A stretch of 64,000 nucleotides of DNA from Karstenula rhodostoma CBS 690.94 (lineage: Eukaryota; Ascomycota; Dothideomycetes; Pleosporales; Didymosphaeriaceae). The DNA lies in contig MU001502.1 of NCBI GenBank assembly GCA_010093485.1, forward strand, positions 764,057-828,056. The letters run 5' to 3'. Numbering within the stretch: the stretch's first letter is position 1; each line of letters begins with the position of its first letter. A program made the position numbers and the translations under genes. The notes under the pieces are model-generated. The model was not told where the DNA came from and ran no database searches. It saw nothing but the letters and a program-made list of their open reading frames with translations. This document shows, one piece after another, positions 24,100 through 37,283 of the stretch.

Positions 24100-25974
24100 A
24101 TTATAATAGTTAAATATATATTTAGTACTAATACTTTTTAGAATTAGATATATAAGTATAGAATTATAGTTATAATAGAATATAAATAGATAACTATTAG
24201 GAATATTTATAGCTTTACTAAACTACTTCTATATAATACCTATATATAAGTTACTATTCTAGTAAGGATAAAAATTAGTAAAATCTTTAGTCTAAGCTAT
24301 ACTTCTCTACTAGGCTTTCTATTCTTTATAGATTATTTTATCTATAAAAGTCTTAGTATTATTATATTAAAGATATTAAAGAATATTTATAATTTATTTC
24401 TCTTCTTCTATAGTAATATAGGTTATATTAAGTTTAAATTAATAAAATTTTAAGGATAGGCTTTTACCTAAATTAGGCTTAAGGCTCGCTATATTAAATA
24501 AATTAAAAAGGTAATAAAAACTTTAAAAAAAAGGAAAAGTAGTAACTAGAGAATATAATAGGTTTAGAGAGTAGTATATATATTACTATATTAACTAGAA
24601 TATTATAGTATTTTTTAGAATAGGGTATTATATAACTATAAGTATATAATAACTAGCTATAATTAATACTAAGTATTATCTATATATTAGAATATATAAA
24701 ATATATTTTAATTATTAAAACCCTTAAATCTAAACTCTTTACTATTCTCCTCTTTATTATTAACCTTTTTATTATTATCCTTTTTATTATTATTACTATT
24801 TAGGATATCTTTATTATAGATATTTTTACCCTTACTATATATTACTTTAATTTTAAAGTTCTAATTCTTCTCTTTAATATACTTATTCTCCTTAAACTTA
24901 ATATATATATTATTAGTATCCTTAGCTCTATCTTTTATTACTAGTAGGGCTAGAAGGTTTAGTTCCCTATTATAATTAGTATATATATATAATAAAACTC
25001 TATAATAATTTATTTAAATTTATTTTTAAATATTATCTTTATCTCTTTAGGTAAAAAGTCCAATATAAATTATAAACACTTAGTCTTTTTTTTAATATTC
25101 TTAAAGGAGTAGGTATTAAGTTTCTTCTTTTCTTTTTAGTAGACTTTATATTTAATCTAGTCTAATATACTACTAGCGCCCTAAACCTAAGTAATATTAT
25201 AACTTAAAAGTTTATTTAAAATAGAGAATAAAGTTATAATTACTAGTTTCTTAATTATATTATTAAAGGCCCTTTAGTTAATTTTATTCTAGATATTAGC
25301 CTATTTCTTATAAATAAGGGAAAGCTTTAACTTAAGCTATTTAGCTATTAAGAAGTAAGTAAATATAATAAAAGCCTATAATAATATTAACTACTTTTCT
25401 AGTTATTAAAATACCTTTTAGCCTTACTTTCTTATTTATATTTAAATATTATAGCTTTATCTATTTCTAATAAGGCACTATACTTAAAATTCTTCTATAA
25501 CTTCTTTTTAAACTAGACTCTTACTTAATAATCTAAAGCCTAGGCTTTTTTAATAACTTAGTTTTCCTTAAAATAAAAAGTAATATAGTCTTTTTACTAA
25601 ATTATATAGCTACTTATATTAAGTTTACCTTTATATATTAACTTAAAATTTATAGAGTAGCCTTTTTTAGAACTAACTTAACTATAAAGTATAAGGATTT
25701 AGCTAACTTTATTAGCTTTAAGGGCCTAACTCTATATAAATTAATAATAGCTATAATAAAAGACTAGAATAAATACTTTTATTAGTATAAAAAACTCTAT
25801 ATATATAAATCTATTAGAAATTAGGATATTAAAGAGTAAAGTCTTAAGTAATTTATACTTAATATACTTTATTATATAAGAGTAGAAAAGGATAGTAATA
25901 AAGGTATATAATTATTTAAGTATAAATATAAGTATTAGGTTAGCTAATTTTAAATAGGTTATTTATAGGTCTAG

Positions 25975-26095
25975 TATAATATTTTAATAATATAATACTT
26001 AGTAATTATATAATATTTAGTAATTATATAAAACTTAGTAATTATATAATATTTAGTAATTATATAAAACTTAGTAATTATATAATACTATATAA
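25975..26095. repeat. AT-rich ~20 bp tandem array
   Basis: Repeated TATAATACTTAGTAATTA-type units, about six copies. Confidence 0.75.
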
Positions 26096-26649
26096 TTATA
26101 ACTTATATAAGAATAATATACCTTTACCCTAATACTAATCTTTCTATTATAGTAAGAACTAAGTAAACTAGTATTTAAGCTCTTACTAATAGTAAGGTAC
26201 CTAAGAAGAATCTTATAAATAAGGCTACCTATAAAAAACCCCCCCCTAAGAAGCCTAAAAAAAAGGACTACTATAAGCTAGGTAATAAATTATTATAGTT
26301 TATTATTATAATTTTAAGCTAATTATATATAGCTATTACTCTTTATTAGATTAAATAATACTAGAAGTTTACTAAACTCCTCTTTAGAAAGCTATTATTT
26401 TTAAGACTTATATATAAAATTACTTATTATAATCTTAGCTATCTAAATTTCTAATTCTAATTAAGTATTTTTAAGACTTTATAAGAGTTTACTAAAGCCT
26501 TTCTAATTAGATATTTAGAAGGTATATAATTTAATTTCTAGTTTTTTACCTATCTTTACTAACTAGAATAGATTATAATATAAATATAATCTATACTAAG
26601 TATATTACTATCTAAATAAAGAATTCTTAATTTATATAGTAGTACTATA

Positions 26650-26815
26650 ATAAGTTCTAGTATATAGGTTTTAGTATATAAATAGGGTTTTAATTCTAGT
26701 TCTAATTTCTAGATTTTAATTCTAGTTTCTAGATTCTAGTTCTAGTTTCTAGGTTTTAATTCTAGTTTCTAGGTTCTAGTTATAGTTTCTAGGTTTTAAT
26801 TATAATAAAAAATTT
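26650..26815. repeat. Tandem array of TTCTAG-rich units
   Basis: Repeated units of roughly 20-24 bp built on TTCTAGGTTTTAATTCTAG. It may be the remains of a coding tandem repeat in a transposon Gag region. Confidence 0.7.
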
Positions 26816-28317
26816 AGTTCTAAGGTTTCTAGTAGATATAATTTAGATAGTATTTACTATACTTAAATAAGACTTAGTATCTATATCTATAATAATTATT
26901 TATAATAAACTATATATTCTTAACTCCTAAAAATATATCTTTTTAAATTCTAGTTAACTAAAATATTTCTTACTTTATTTCTTATTATATTTTTTAATAT
27001 AGAGTTTTATTTATATTTATATTCTAAACTATAGGAATTTTATTTAGTTATAATAATTAGCTCTAATAACTTTAGAATATATTTTAGCTTAATAAGACCT
27101 ACTCTAATCCTATTAACTAAGACCTTACCCTAATCTAGGGTTTATATAACCTCTACCTAACCCCTATCTAAAAAAGTAACTAAAAACCTAGATAGGGGTT
27201 AGGTTAGAGTTAGGTATACTTATATAAGACCCTAACCCTAACCTAACCCCTACCTATTTACTACTCTAAAAAAGCCTATATAATATAGCTTAATATAAAT
27301 CTTCTATAGAAAATATAGCCTAAAATAACTTAGGCTATAGTATATCTATATAATTAAATACTAAATTATAAAAATAACTAGTACTTATTATATAAAATAT
27401 TTTTTATAATAGTTACCCTTATTAATAGGATAGTAATTTAGCCTTAGAAACTAAACTTAGTATATTTTAAAGTATATAAAAGTAAAGCCTATACTATAAC
27501 TAATAATATATAATATAAAAAAAGTAAGCTATAGAGACTTAATCTAAAGGTATAAATTAAATATCTTATAAAATACTAATTAATAAATATCTAGTATATA
27601 TAGATTCTATTATTATTAAAGGTAATTAGTATCTATAATATTATATTTAATAAAGATATAGTATTTAATAGAATATAGAAAAAGCTTATAAATAACTTTA
27701 TATATAGTACTCTAGAAAAAATTATATTATAGGTTAGAACTATAAAAAGACTACCTACTTTAATAACTAAACTAGAGATAACTTAATTCTATAAAAATAA
27801 ATTAGTTATAATAACTTATAATAACTTATAATAATAAAAGATATTAGAAAGGTTATTAAAAAAAATATAATAGTACCTACTTATTACTACTAATAATATT
27901 ACTACTAGTCTTACTATTAGTATAACTTATAATATAGAATATTCTATTACTAAAAATATAAATAGTAGATAACTATATATAATAGCTAATAGTAGCTAGT
28001 ATAAAAATTATACCCTAAGTAGGTATATTTATAGTAGATATTCTAGTAGGTTATAAAGGCGTATATAAAGGCTATAACTTTAATAAAGTATAAATAAAAT
28101 AAATACTTATAAAAGGACTAAAGCCTTATTAAAGCTAGCTATTACTACTACTAATAATCTAAACTAGTCTTAAAAATTACCTAATAGGTAAATTATTTTA
28201 AAAAACTAAATATAAATACCTTACTAGCTATTAATAAATAAATTTATAGATAAAAATACTATAGAGACTAATTAAATAAGTAGATTACTAAATTTATAAC
28301 TATATATAGGTATATAT

Positions 28318-28605
28318 ATATATTATAGAGATTTACTATAAGGTAGGGTAACTTAATAAAGTAAGGGGGATAAAAAGGCACGTTATACTTTACTAATATA
28401 TAAATAAAGGGGGATTAAAAAAGTAGCTAAGGTATACCTAGCATCTATATATAGGCTAACTAAAAAGGGTATAACACTAAACTAGCTAAAATAGGCTTAG
28501 TATATACCTACTAATATATAAGAATTCTAATAATAGAAAGTTATTAATAAATAAAAAGAATAGTTCTTATTAAGACTAGAGAAATATATATATAGGCGGG
28601 TACTA
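28318..28605 (-). repeat. Family A element, long form
   Basis: About 290 bp, from TATTATAGAGATTT to ATATAGGCGGGTAC. Flanks share TATATATATA, which is low-complexity and weak as a duplication. Confidence 0.8.
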
Positions 28606-29091
28606 TATATATAGATAGGTATATACCTATAAACTTAATAAATACTATTAATTCCTAAAGTATAAGGCTTAACTTATTATATAAGGAAACTAGTAAAAGG
28701 ATTTTTTTTTTTTTTTTTTTTTTTATATAAAGTTACTATTATAACTACTTAGTAATAAGGAAATATCTAGAGATACTATATAGTTCTATTAAATAGCTCT
28801 AAAGGATAGTACTATTTATAATAAAAGAGAAAGAAGGGTACCTATAGTACTAGGCTTAATTAATTAAATAGTAACCTATCTATATATATTATATAATATA
28901 ATAATACTATAATACTATAATACTATATAATACTAGTAGAGTAGTATATTCCTTATTTACTAATACCTAATATATAATTATAAAGAAGTTATAAAATATT
29001 AAAGATATTATAAAATATTAATAATATTATAATTTAAAAAAGAATATAAAAAAAAGGTTACTTACTAGTAATAAATAACTTATAGTACTAT

Positions 29092-29253
29092 TTAGCGCTA
29101 TGCCCTTTTTGGTTAGCCTGCGTATAGACGCTAGGTAAGCCTTAGCCACTTTTTTAGTCTCCCTTTATTCGTGTATTAGTAAAGCACAATATATCTTTTT
29201 ATCCCCCCTACTTTATTAAGTTACCCTACCTTATAGTGAATCTCTATAATATA
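29092..29253 (+). repeat. Family A element, little mutated
   Basis: About 160 bp, from TTAGCGCTATGCCC to CTCTATAATA. It retains GCGCTATGCCC, GCCTGCGTATAGACGC and TTCGTGTATTAG, so most CpG and several CpA/TpG steps survive. TAGTACTAT flanks both sides. Confidence 0.85.
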
Positions 29254-29515
29254 TAGTACTATATATAAAGACTAGCTTTTATAAAAAGAGATCTATACTA
29301 TATCCTACTCTATTAAAATAGCTAATAATAATAAGTAACTAATCTTTAGTAATAAATATAATATAGTATATACTAGTAGTAAATTTATTAGTAACCTAGA
29401 TATATCTAACTATATATATTATAAGATCTAATATATTATCTAGTAAGTTAACCTCTATTAGTATAATAATTAATCTAGTATATAATTACTATAAGTTATA
29501 GCTATAAACTATATA

Positions 29516-29625
29516 TATTATAGAGATTCACTATAAGGTAGGGTAACTTAATAAAGTAGGGGGGATAAAAAGGCACATTATACTTTTACCAATACACGAA
29601 TAAAGGGTAACTAAAAAAGTGGCTA
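29516..29625 (-). repeat. Family A element, shortest form
   Basis: About 110 bp, stopping after GTGGCTAAGG. It retains AATACACGAATAAAGG. AAACTATATA is present on both sides. Confidence 0.8.
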
Positions 29626-30205
29626 AGGCTAAACTATATAATTATAGAGTCTATTAGTAAGTTTCTTATATATATATATATATATATATAGTATTACTAA
29701 TCTAGGGCTTACTAGAATTACCTCTCTAGTAGTTAACTAGAAATAGGGACTTTACTAGTAAGTAGTAAGAGCTAATTATAATAATTCTTAAGAATTAAGA
29801 GGAGCTAGACTTTATAGTAAAGGTAATTATAATTAAGTTAAAGTAATCTATATAGTTAATAAATATAGAATAGGTAGTAGTAGCTTTATAGAATATATAA
29901 AAAAGTAGTAGGTAATATTAATAGTAATAATAGGTAGGTAATATTAATAGTAATAATAGATAGGTAGTATTAATAATAATAGTAATAGTAATAGAGTAAG
30001 CTATAAGCTATAAGCTATAAATAAAGGTTAAGAATATTAGTAAGTATAGATAAAAAGAGTTAGTATTAAATAACTATTAATTAGTATTATACTAATAATT
30101 AAAAAAGTATAAAAATATATAAAATAAGTATTAAAAAAGGATAAAAAGCTCTCTCCTATTATAAGTATACTATATAGTCCTATAGACCTAGATTAGGATC
30201 TAGAC

Positions 30206-31176
30206 TAGTATAAAATATTAATATTATTATAATTTAAAAAAAATATAAAAAAGAGGTTATCTACTAGTAATAAGTAACTTATAGAACTATATATAAAGGC
30301 TAGCTTTTATAAAAAAAGACCTATACTATATCTCTATTAAAATAGCTAATAATAATAATAAATAATTAATCCTTAATAATAAATATAATATAGTATATAC
30401 TAGTAGTAAGTCTATTAGTAACCTAGATATATCTAACTATATATATTATAAGATCTAATATATTATCTAGTAAGTTAACCTCTATTAATATAATAATTAA
30501 TCTAGTATATAAATACTATAAGTTATAGCTATAGACTATATAATTATAGAGCCTATTAGTAAGTTTCTTATATATATAGTATTAGTAATTTAGAATTTAC
30601 TAGAATTACCTTTATAATAGTTAACTAGGAATAGGGACTTTACTAGTAAATAGTAAGAGCTAATTATAATAGTTTTTAAGGGTTAAGAGGAGCTAGACTT
30701 TATAGTAAAAATAATTATAATTAAGTTAGAGTAACCTATATAGTTAATAAATATAAAGTAGATAATAGCTACCCTATAGTAGTAGGTAAAGTAAGAAGTA
30801 GTAGGTAATATTAATAGTAATAATAGGTAAGTAATAATAGGTAGGTAGTATTAATAGTAATAGTAATAGTAATAGGGTAAGCTATAAGCTATAAGCTATA
30901 AGCTATAAATAAAAGTAAAAAATATTAGTAAGTATAAATAAAAAGAGTTAGTATTAAATAACTATTAATTACTATTATACTAATAATTAAAAAAGTATTA
31001 AAATATATAAAATAAGTATTAAAGAAGTATAAAAATATATAATATAAGTATTAAAAAAGGATAAAAAACTCTTTCCTACTATATAAAATTAGCTATAACT
31101 ACGCGATAACTACTATAAATATCTAATTATAAAACTACTATATAGTCTTATAGGCCTAGATTAGGATCTAGACTAG
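30206..31176 (-). mobile_element. Family B retroposon, lacking its poly(A) end
   Basis: Starts in the middle of the family B sequence, directly after the tip of the preceding copy, and continues to its own palindromic tip near 31,160. The missing 3' end suggests unequal recombination between neighbouring copies. A short CG-containing patch (ACTACGCGATAACT near 31,100) is inserted just before the tip. Confidence 0.7.
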
Positions 31177-32463
31177 AAATTAATAGTTATAATAATAGTA
31201 ATCTAATTCTATATAGATAATATTATATTAAGAATATAAATAATACTTAGTAATATTAGGGTTTATAGAGCTCTAATTAGCTCTAATAAGGGGTACCTTA
31301 ACCTAAATACTAAACTAATTTAGGATAAGTATAGTATATAACTAGCCTTTTTAGTAATTTTTTCTTATATAGTAATTTAATTAATTAACTTCCTAAATAA
31401 AGGGATATTTAAGCTCTTTTTCTTTACTATAGTTATAAGTCTAGTATTTAGAATATAGAATAATTCTCTTTATATACTTTACTACTTAAATATACCCTTT
31501 TAGGTTCTTCTATTATACTAAAAGCCTTTTTTATTTAATAAAGCTATAAATAATTTAATTATTTTAATTACTTAGACCTAGCTTATTAATTAAATAAGCT
31601 AGTCTTATTAGTTTATAAGCTTATATTTCTAAGTAAACTTTAAAAGTATCTAGTTTAAAATTAATCTAGATAGTCTAATAGTCCCCTTAATTAAGGATAA
31701 TTACCCTATTTAACTAGTTATTCTAGAGGAACTATACTAACTAGTTATTTTAAATAACCTTAAAAATTATAAATAGAAGCTTAAATTATATAAAAAAGAT
31801 AAGGAAAGTTATATTTTAAAAATTATAAAATATTATACTATAGTTTCTAACTAGTAGATATACTATTCTAAGCTATAAAATTTTTAAAACTAGATTTATA
31901 CTACTATCTCCTAAGATCTCCTTACTCTAGTAATAATTAATATAGTTAAAGATAATAAATCTATTTTATAATATCTACTTTAAATACTAAAAAATAATCT
32001 AATACTTACTAAAGAAGTAACTAAAAACCTTATTTAAGTATAGTATTATACTTATTTTAATAAAGTAAAGAGTAAATAGTAGAATTTAAAGACTTAATTT
32101 ATAAAATAATAGTTCCTTTACTATAAAGTAATTATATACTTAGTTAAAGAAATTAAAAGGGTATTTATAACCTATAATTTTTTTAAAGCTTTAGGTAAAA
32201 AGATTACCCCTTAGTAGTCCTACTTAATTAAGTAGTAAATCCTGCTTAATAAGATACTAGGAAGGCCTATAATAATACTTTTTAAAATTAGAAAGGTATT
32301 TTTAGTATTAATTTAGAAATAATTACTCTACCCTAATTATAAAAGAACTAGTATCTATATAATATTTAGTAGTTAAACTATAAAACCTAGTAAGGAATTA
32401 TTTAATAATATATAAAATAATAATTATTTTAGCTACCCCTATAAGAATACCTAATATATAGTA

Positions 32464-32880
32464 GTACCCGCCTATATACGCTTTTCTCTAGTCTTAATAA
32501 GAACTATCCTTTTTATCTATTAATAACTCTCTATTATTAGAATTCTTATATATTAGTAGGTACGCGCTAAGCCTATTTTAGCTAGCTTAGTACTATACCC
32601 TTTTTAGTTAGCCTATATATAGATACTAGGCGCGCCTTAGCTATTTTTTTAGTCCCCCTTTATTCGTGTATTAGTAAAGTATAACGCGCCTTTTTATCCC
32701 CCCTACTTTATTAAGTTACCCTACCTTATAGTGAATCTCTATAATATATATATATAGTCCTATAAGCCTTAGTTACTTTTTTAATCCCCCTTTATTTATA
32801 TATTAGTAAAGTATAATATACCTTTTTATCCCCCCTACTTTATTAAGTTACCCTACCTTATAGTGAATCTCTATAATATA
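32464..32880 (+). repeat. Two family A elements in tandem (long form then short form)
   Basis: A ~288 bp long form (TAGTACCCGCC... to CTCTATAATA) is followed within ~10 bp by a ~120 bp short form starting at AAGCCTTAGTTAC. TACCTAATATA flanks the whole pair. Confidence 0.75.
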
Positions 32881-34248
32881 TACCTAATATAAATAGTAAC
32901 TAATTAAATACTAATACTTATAAATAGCTATTACTAGTACTCTAATTAATAGATTCTAAGTATTTAACTTTTTTAATAAAGAGTATAATAAGATCTTAAA
33001 CTATTTAAAGTTTCTATAATAGTTAAAGCTATAGACTAAGATTAATAATACTAATTAGAAAATAAGTAATAAAAAGTAGTTTACTATTAACTACCCTAGT
33101 AATATTATAGTAACTCTTATTAATTTAATTAACCTTCTAAGTAAAGTTTCTAAGAATAAAGTCTATAATATAATATAGAATTCTTATCTACTTTCTAAAA
33201 GTATAATTCTAAATAGTATTAATATTTACCTTATTAATAATTAGAACCTTTTAGTTACTAGTTTTTTTAAGAAAGTAACTATAGAAAACTAAATTAAAGT
33301 AAAAATATAAGCTTTACCTATTTTAAAAATAAGGAATTACCTAATTAAGAATATTCTTTATAATAAGAATAGAAAATAATTAGAGAATCTATTACTTAAA
33401 AATATAAAAGTAGTTAAGAACTTTTATATAAATATTATTTTAGAAGTTTAATTTAAGAAAATTAGTATTTAGTATCTTAGTTTAGATAAAACTTTAAGGA
33501 TTAAAATAATTAAATAAAATATTATAATAGTAAATTTATAGTATAAGTATAATTTTATTTTTTTAAAATATAAGTTTATATACTTTTATCCTACTATTAT
33601 AAATATAATTTAAGTATCTAAGCTATTAAGAGAGAATATCTCCTACTTAGATAGTAAAGAACTATAGTATAAGTAATTAAAATACTTTAGAAAAAAAGCT
33701 TTATAAGCTCTAGTTTCTAGTATATATAGTATATTAATTAAAGGAATATAATAATAAGAATATAAGTATTATATAATTATATATATAAGTAAAGTAATTT
33801 TATTATAACTATATAAGTATTTACTATATCTATTCCACTATATTATATAGAACCTATTTAATATAGAGTAAGAATAAATACTTAAATCTTAGATTCTTAT
33901 AATAAAGAAAGAATTTAGTAGGAAGTTTTATAATTTTAATCTATAAGGAAAGATACTTTTAGAGATTCTATAATTAATAAAATACCTATTAACCTTTATA
34001 AAGAATAAGTATAAGCTCTAAATTATATAAATCTAATAGGATAATAATATAGTAATACTACTATAGTAAAAGATATTATAATATAAAAAATAGGTAATTA
34101 AAAAAAAATTATAATTAACTTTTTACTACCTTATATATATAAAACTAGTAGTTTAGTAGAGTAAGCTAGAAAAGAGCTAATTAAATAAATAATAAAAATA
34201 AGGTTTAGTATAAATCTACTAATAAAGCTATAGCTAAAGAATATAGCA

Positions 34249-34528
34249 CCCGCCTATATATATTTTTCTCCTAGTCTTAATAAGAACTATCCTTTTTAAC
34301 GCCTTATTAATTCTCTATAGTTAGATTTCTTATATATTAGTAGGTACGCGCTAAGTCTATTTTAGATAGCTTAGCGCTATACCCTTTTTAGTTAGCCTGT
34401 ATATAGATACTAGGTAAGCCTTAGCTACTTTTTTAGTCCCCCTTTATTTATATATTAGTAAAGTATAATATACCTTTTTATCCCCCCTACTTTATTAAGT
34501 TACCCTACCTTATAGTAAATCTCTATAA
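34249..34528 (+). repeat. Family A element, long form
   Basis: From CACCCGCCTATATA to CTCTATAATA. ATAGCTAAAGA is present on both sides. It keeps TTAACGCC, GGTACGCGC and GCCTGTATAG. Confidence 0.85.
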
Positions 34529-34661
34529 TATAGCTAAAGATTATAGATATAATAGTCTAGCTATATAATATAAGTTTAAGTATAGTATATAGCTTCTAAT
34601 TACTAAATAAAATATTAGATAACTAGTTCTAATAGTACTTTTAGTACTATAAGCCTATAAT

Positions 34662-34775
34662 ATATCTTAGCCACTTTTTTAGTCCCCCTTTATTCGTATA
34701 TTAGTAAAGCACAACGCGCCTTTTTATCCCCCCTACTTTATTAAGTTACCCTACCTTATAGTAAATCTCTATAAT
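34662..34775 (+). repeat. Family A element, short form with a 13 bp duplication
   Basis: 114 bp starting ATATCTTAGCCAC. ATAAGCCTATAAT (13 bp) flanks it at 34,649-34,661 and 34,776-34,788. Confidence 0.85.
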
Positions 34776-36072
34776 ATAAGCCTATAATTATATAATATAT
34801 AATAGTAGATCTTTATCTAGACTAGAGTAGAATTTATATCTATAGATACTAAGTACATCCTCTAATAAAGGATCGCGAAGCTAGATATAATAAAAAGGAA
34901 TTTAAAATAAATCTAAGAGCTTATATTAGATATTTAATAAACTATTAAACTTTAATATCTATAGAATATAGATTCCTATACTTAATTAAGTAATTATAAC
35001 TAGAAATATTATATTTAATAAAATAATCTTCTACTAAGAAGTATATAAAGTAAAGTTTTTAAAAATAAAAATTCTAAGAATTATAGAAAGTATTTATAAG
35101 AATAAAGTTAATAATCTAAAAGATATATTTAATATAATTAATTTTACTTCTAACTTAAATAAGTATATAAGTACTATAAGAATTAAGAATACTAAATAAC
35201 TATTTAGAGGTAAAGGATTAAAATAAATAAATTCTAAAAATAGCTAGTTAAGAAATTAAAAAGTAATAATACTAACTACTATATAAGTTATAGGTATAGC
35301 TAGCTAGTAGCTAGGAATTTATATAGACTAAGATTTAAATATAAGACTTATAATTTTAAATATAATATTATAACTAGATATTATAAAGACTAATTAGTAT
35401 AATTATAAAAATACTAGGAGTTACTAGAATTAAAATTTAACTAAAAGAGCTAGTAAACTAGAGTCTTAGAATAATACTTCTTTAAAATAGAAGTTTTAAA
35501 ACCCTACTACTATTTTTTAACTTAGTATAACTAACTCTATACTACTAAATAAAGTAGGAAATCTACTAGTAAACTAAAAATAATAGTATATCTTCCCTAT
35601 AATAAATAGGGTAAGTAGATAACTTTAAGAAAAAATACTTAAAATTAACTAACTAATAAGTATATATTTTCTAGTTTAAAGGTTAAGATAATAAGATATA
35701 AATTATAATAATTAGTTAAAGAGTAAATTAAATTTTAATATATATATACTAATAGTAGATCTATTTTTAAAAAATAGTTTCTAGATTAATTTTATATATA
35801 TATTTAGACTAGGAGTAAATAAAACCTAGAATAAGTATAAAAGCTATAAAATACTAAATATAGTAGTTATAGTAGCTATATTTAAGAAATTAAAACTAGT
35901 AGTATTACTAGCTTATTTATATAAAGATAAGCTACTAATAAAATTAATACTCTAAAAATATCTACTTTCCTATCTTCTAGAAAAACTATTTAAGTAGGCT
36001 ATAATTAAAGAAATTACTACCCTATAGTAGAAAGAAACTTAAATAAAGCTACCCTAATTATAAGTAATAAAA

Positions 36073-37283
36073 CCGGCCTAGATCCTAATCCAGGCCTATA
36101 GGACTATATAGTATACTTATAATAGAAGAGAGCTTTTTATCCTTCTTTAATACTTATTTTATATATTTTTATACTTTTTTAATTATTAGTATAATACTAA
36201 CTAATAGTTATTTAATACTAACTCTCCTTATCTATACTTACTAATATTCTTAATTTTTATCTATAGCTTATAGCTTATAGCTTATAACTTAGTATATTAC
36301 CCTATTACTATTACTATTACTATTAATACTACCTATCTATTATTACTATTAATATTACTTACCTATTATTACTATTAATATTACTTACTACTTCTTTATA
36401 TATTCTATAAAGCTATTACTATCTACTCTATATTTATTAATTATATAGATTATTTTAACTTAATTATAATTACTTTTACTATAAAGTCTAATTCCTCTTA
36501 ACTCTTAAAAACTATTATAATTAGCTCTTATTACTTACTAGTAAAGTCCCTATTCCTAGTTAACTACTATAGAAGTAATTCTACCCTAGGTTAGTAATAC
36601 TATATATATATATATATATAAGAAACTTACTAATAGACTCTATAATTATATAGTCTATAATTATAATTTATAGTATTTATATACTAGATTAATTATTATA
36701 CTAATAGAGGTTAACTTACTAGATAATATATTAGATCTTATAATATATATAGTTAGATATATCTAAGTTACTAATAGACTTACTACTAGTATATACTATA
36801 TTATATTTATTACTAAGAATTAGTTACTTATTATTATTAGCTATTTTAATAGAGATATAGTATAGGTCTTTTCCTATAAAAGCTAGCCTTTATATATAAT
36901 ACTATAAGTTACTTATTACTAATAGGTAATCTCTCTTTTATATTCTTTTTTAAATTATAATATTATTATTATTTTATAATATCCTTAATATTTTATAACT
37001 TCTCTATAATTATATATTAGGTATTAGTAAATAAGAAGTATACTACCTTACTAGTATTATATAGTATTATAGTATTATAGTATTATTATATTATATAATA
37101 TATATAGATAAGTTACTACTTAGTTAATTAAGTTTAGTATTATAGGTGCCCTTCTTTCTCTCTTATTATAAATAGTACTATCCTTTAGAGCTATTTAATA
37201 GAACTATATAGTACCTCTAGATATTTCCTTATTACTAGGTAGTTATAATAGTAACTTTATATAAAAAAAAAAAAAAAAAAAAA
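36073..37283 (+). mobile_element. Family B retroposon inserted in the copia pol region
   Basis: A full-length 1.2 kb copy from the GGCCTAGATCC tip to a poly(A) tract. AGTAATAAAA is present on both sides (36,063-36,072 and 37,284-37,293). It splits the RIP-mutated reading of a copia polyprotein, so it inserted after the copia element. Confidence 0.9.

Larger units (their letters stand above)
28702..30205 (-). mobile_element. Family B retroposon with two family A insertions
   Basis: Runs from poly(T) at 28,702 to the 5' tip at about 30,205. It is interrupted by family A copies at 29,092-29,253 and 29,516-29,625. Flanks share only TAGTA, so the target duplication is not convincing. Confidence 0.75.

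Noticed and set aside
26225..26330. Possible Gag zinc knuckle after a Lys/Pro-rich stretch (KKPKKKDYYK) in the unassigned 24-28 kb region
   Set aside because: Only part of a C-x2-C-x4-H-x4-C pattern can be imagined after reversing RIP; the second Cys is not explained by a RIP change.
28318..28605. Family A as a terminal-inverted-repeat MITE
   Set aside because: The ends are not inverted repeats of each other and one end varies in position between copies.
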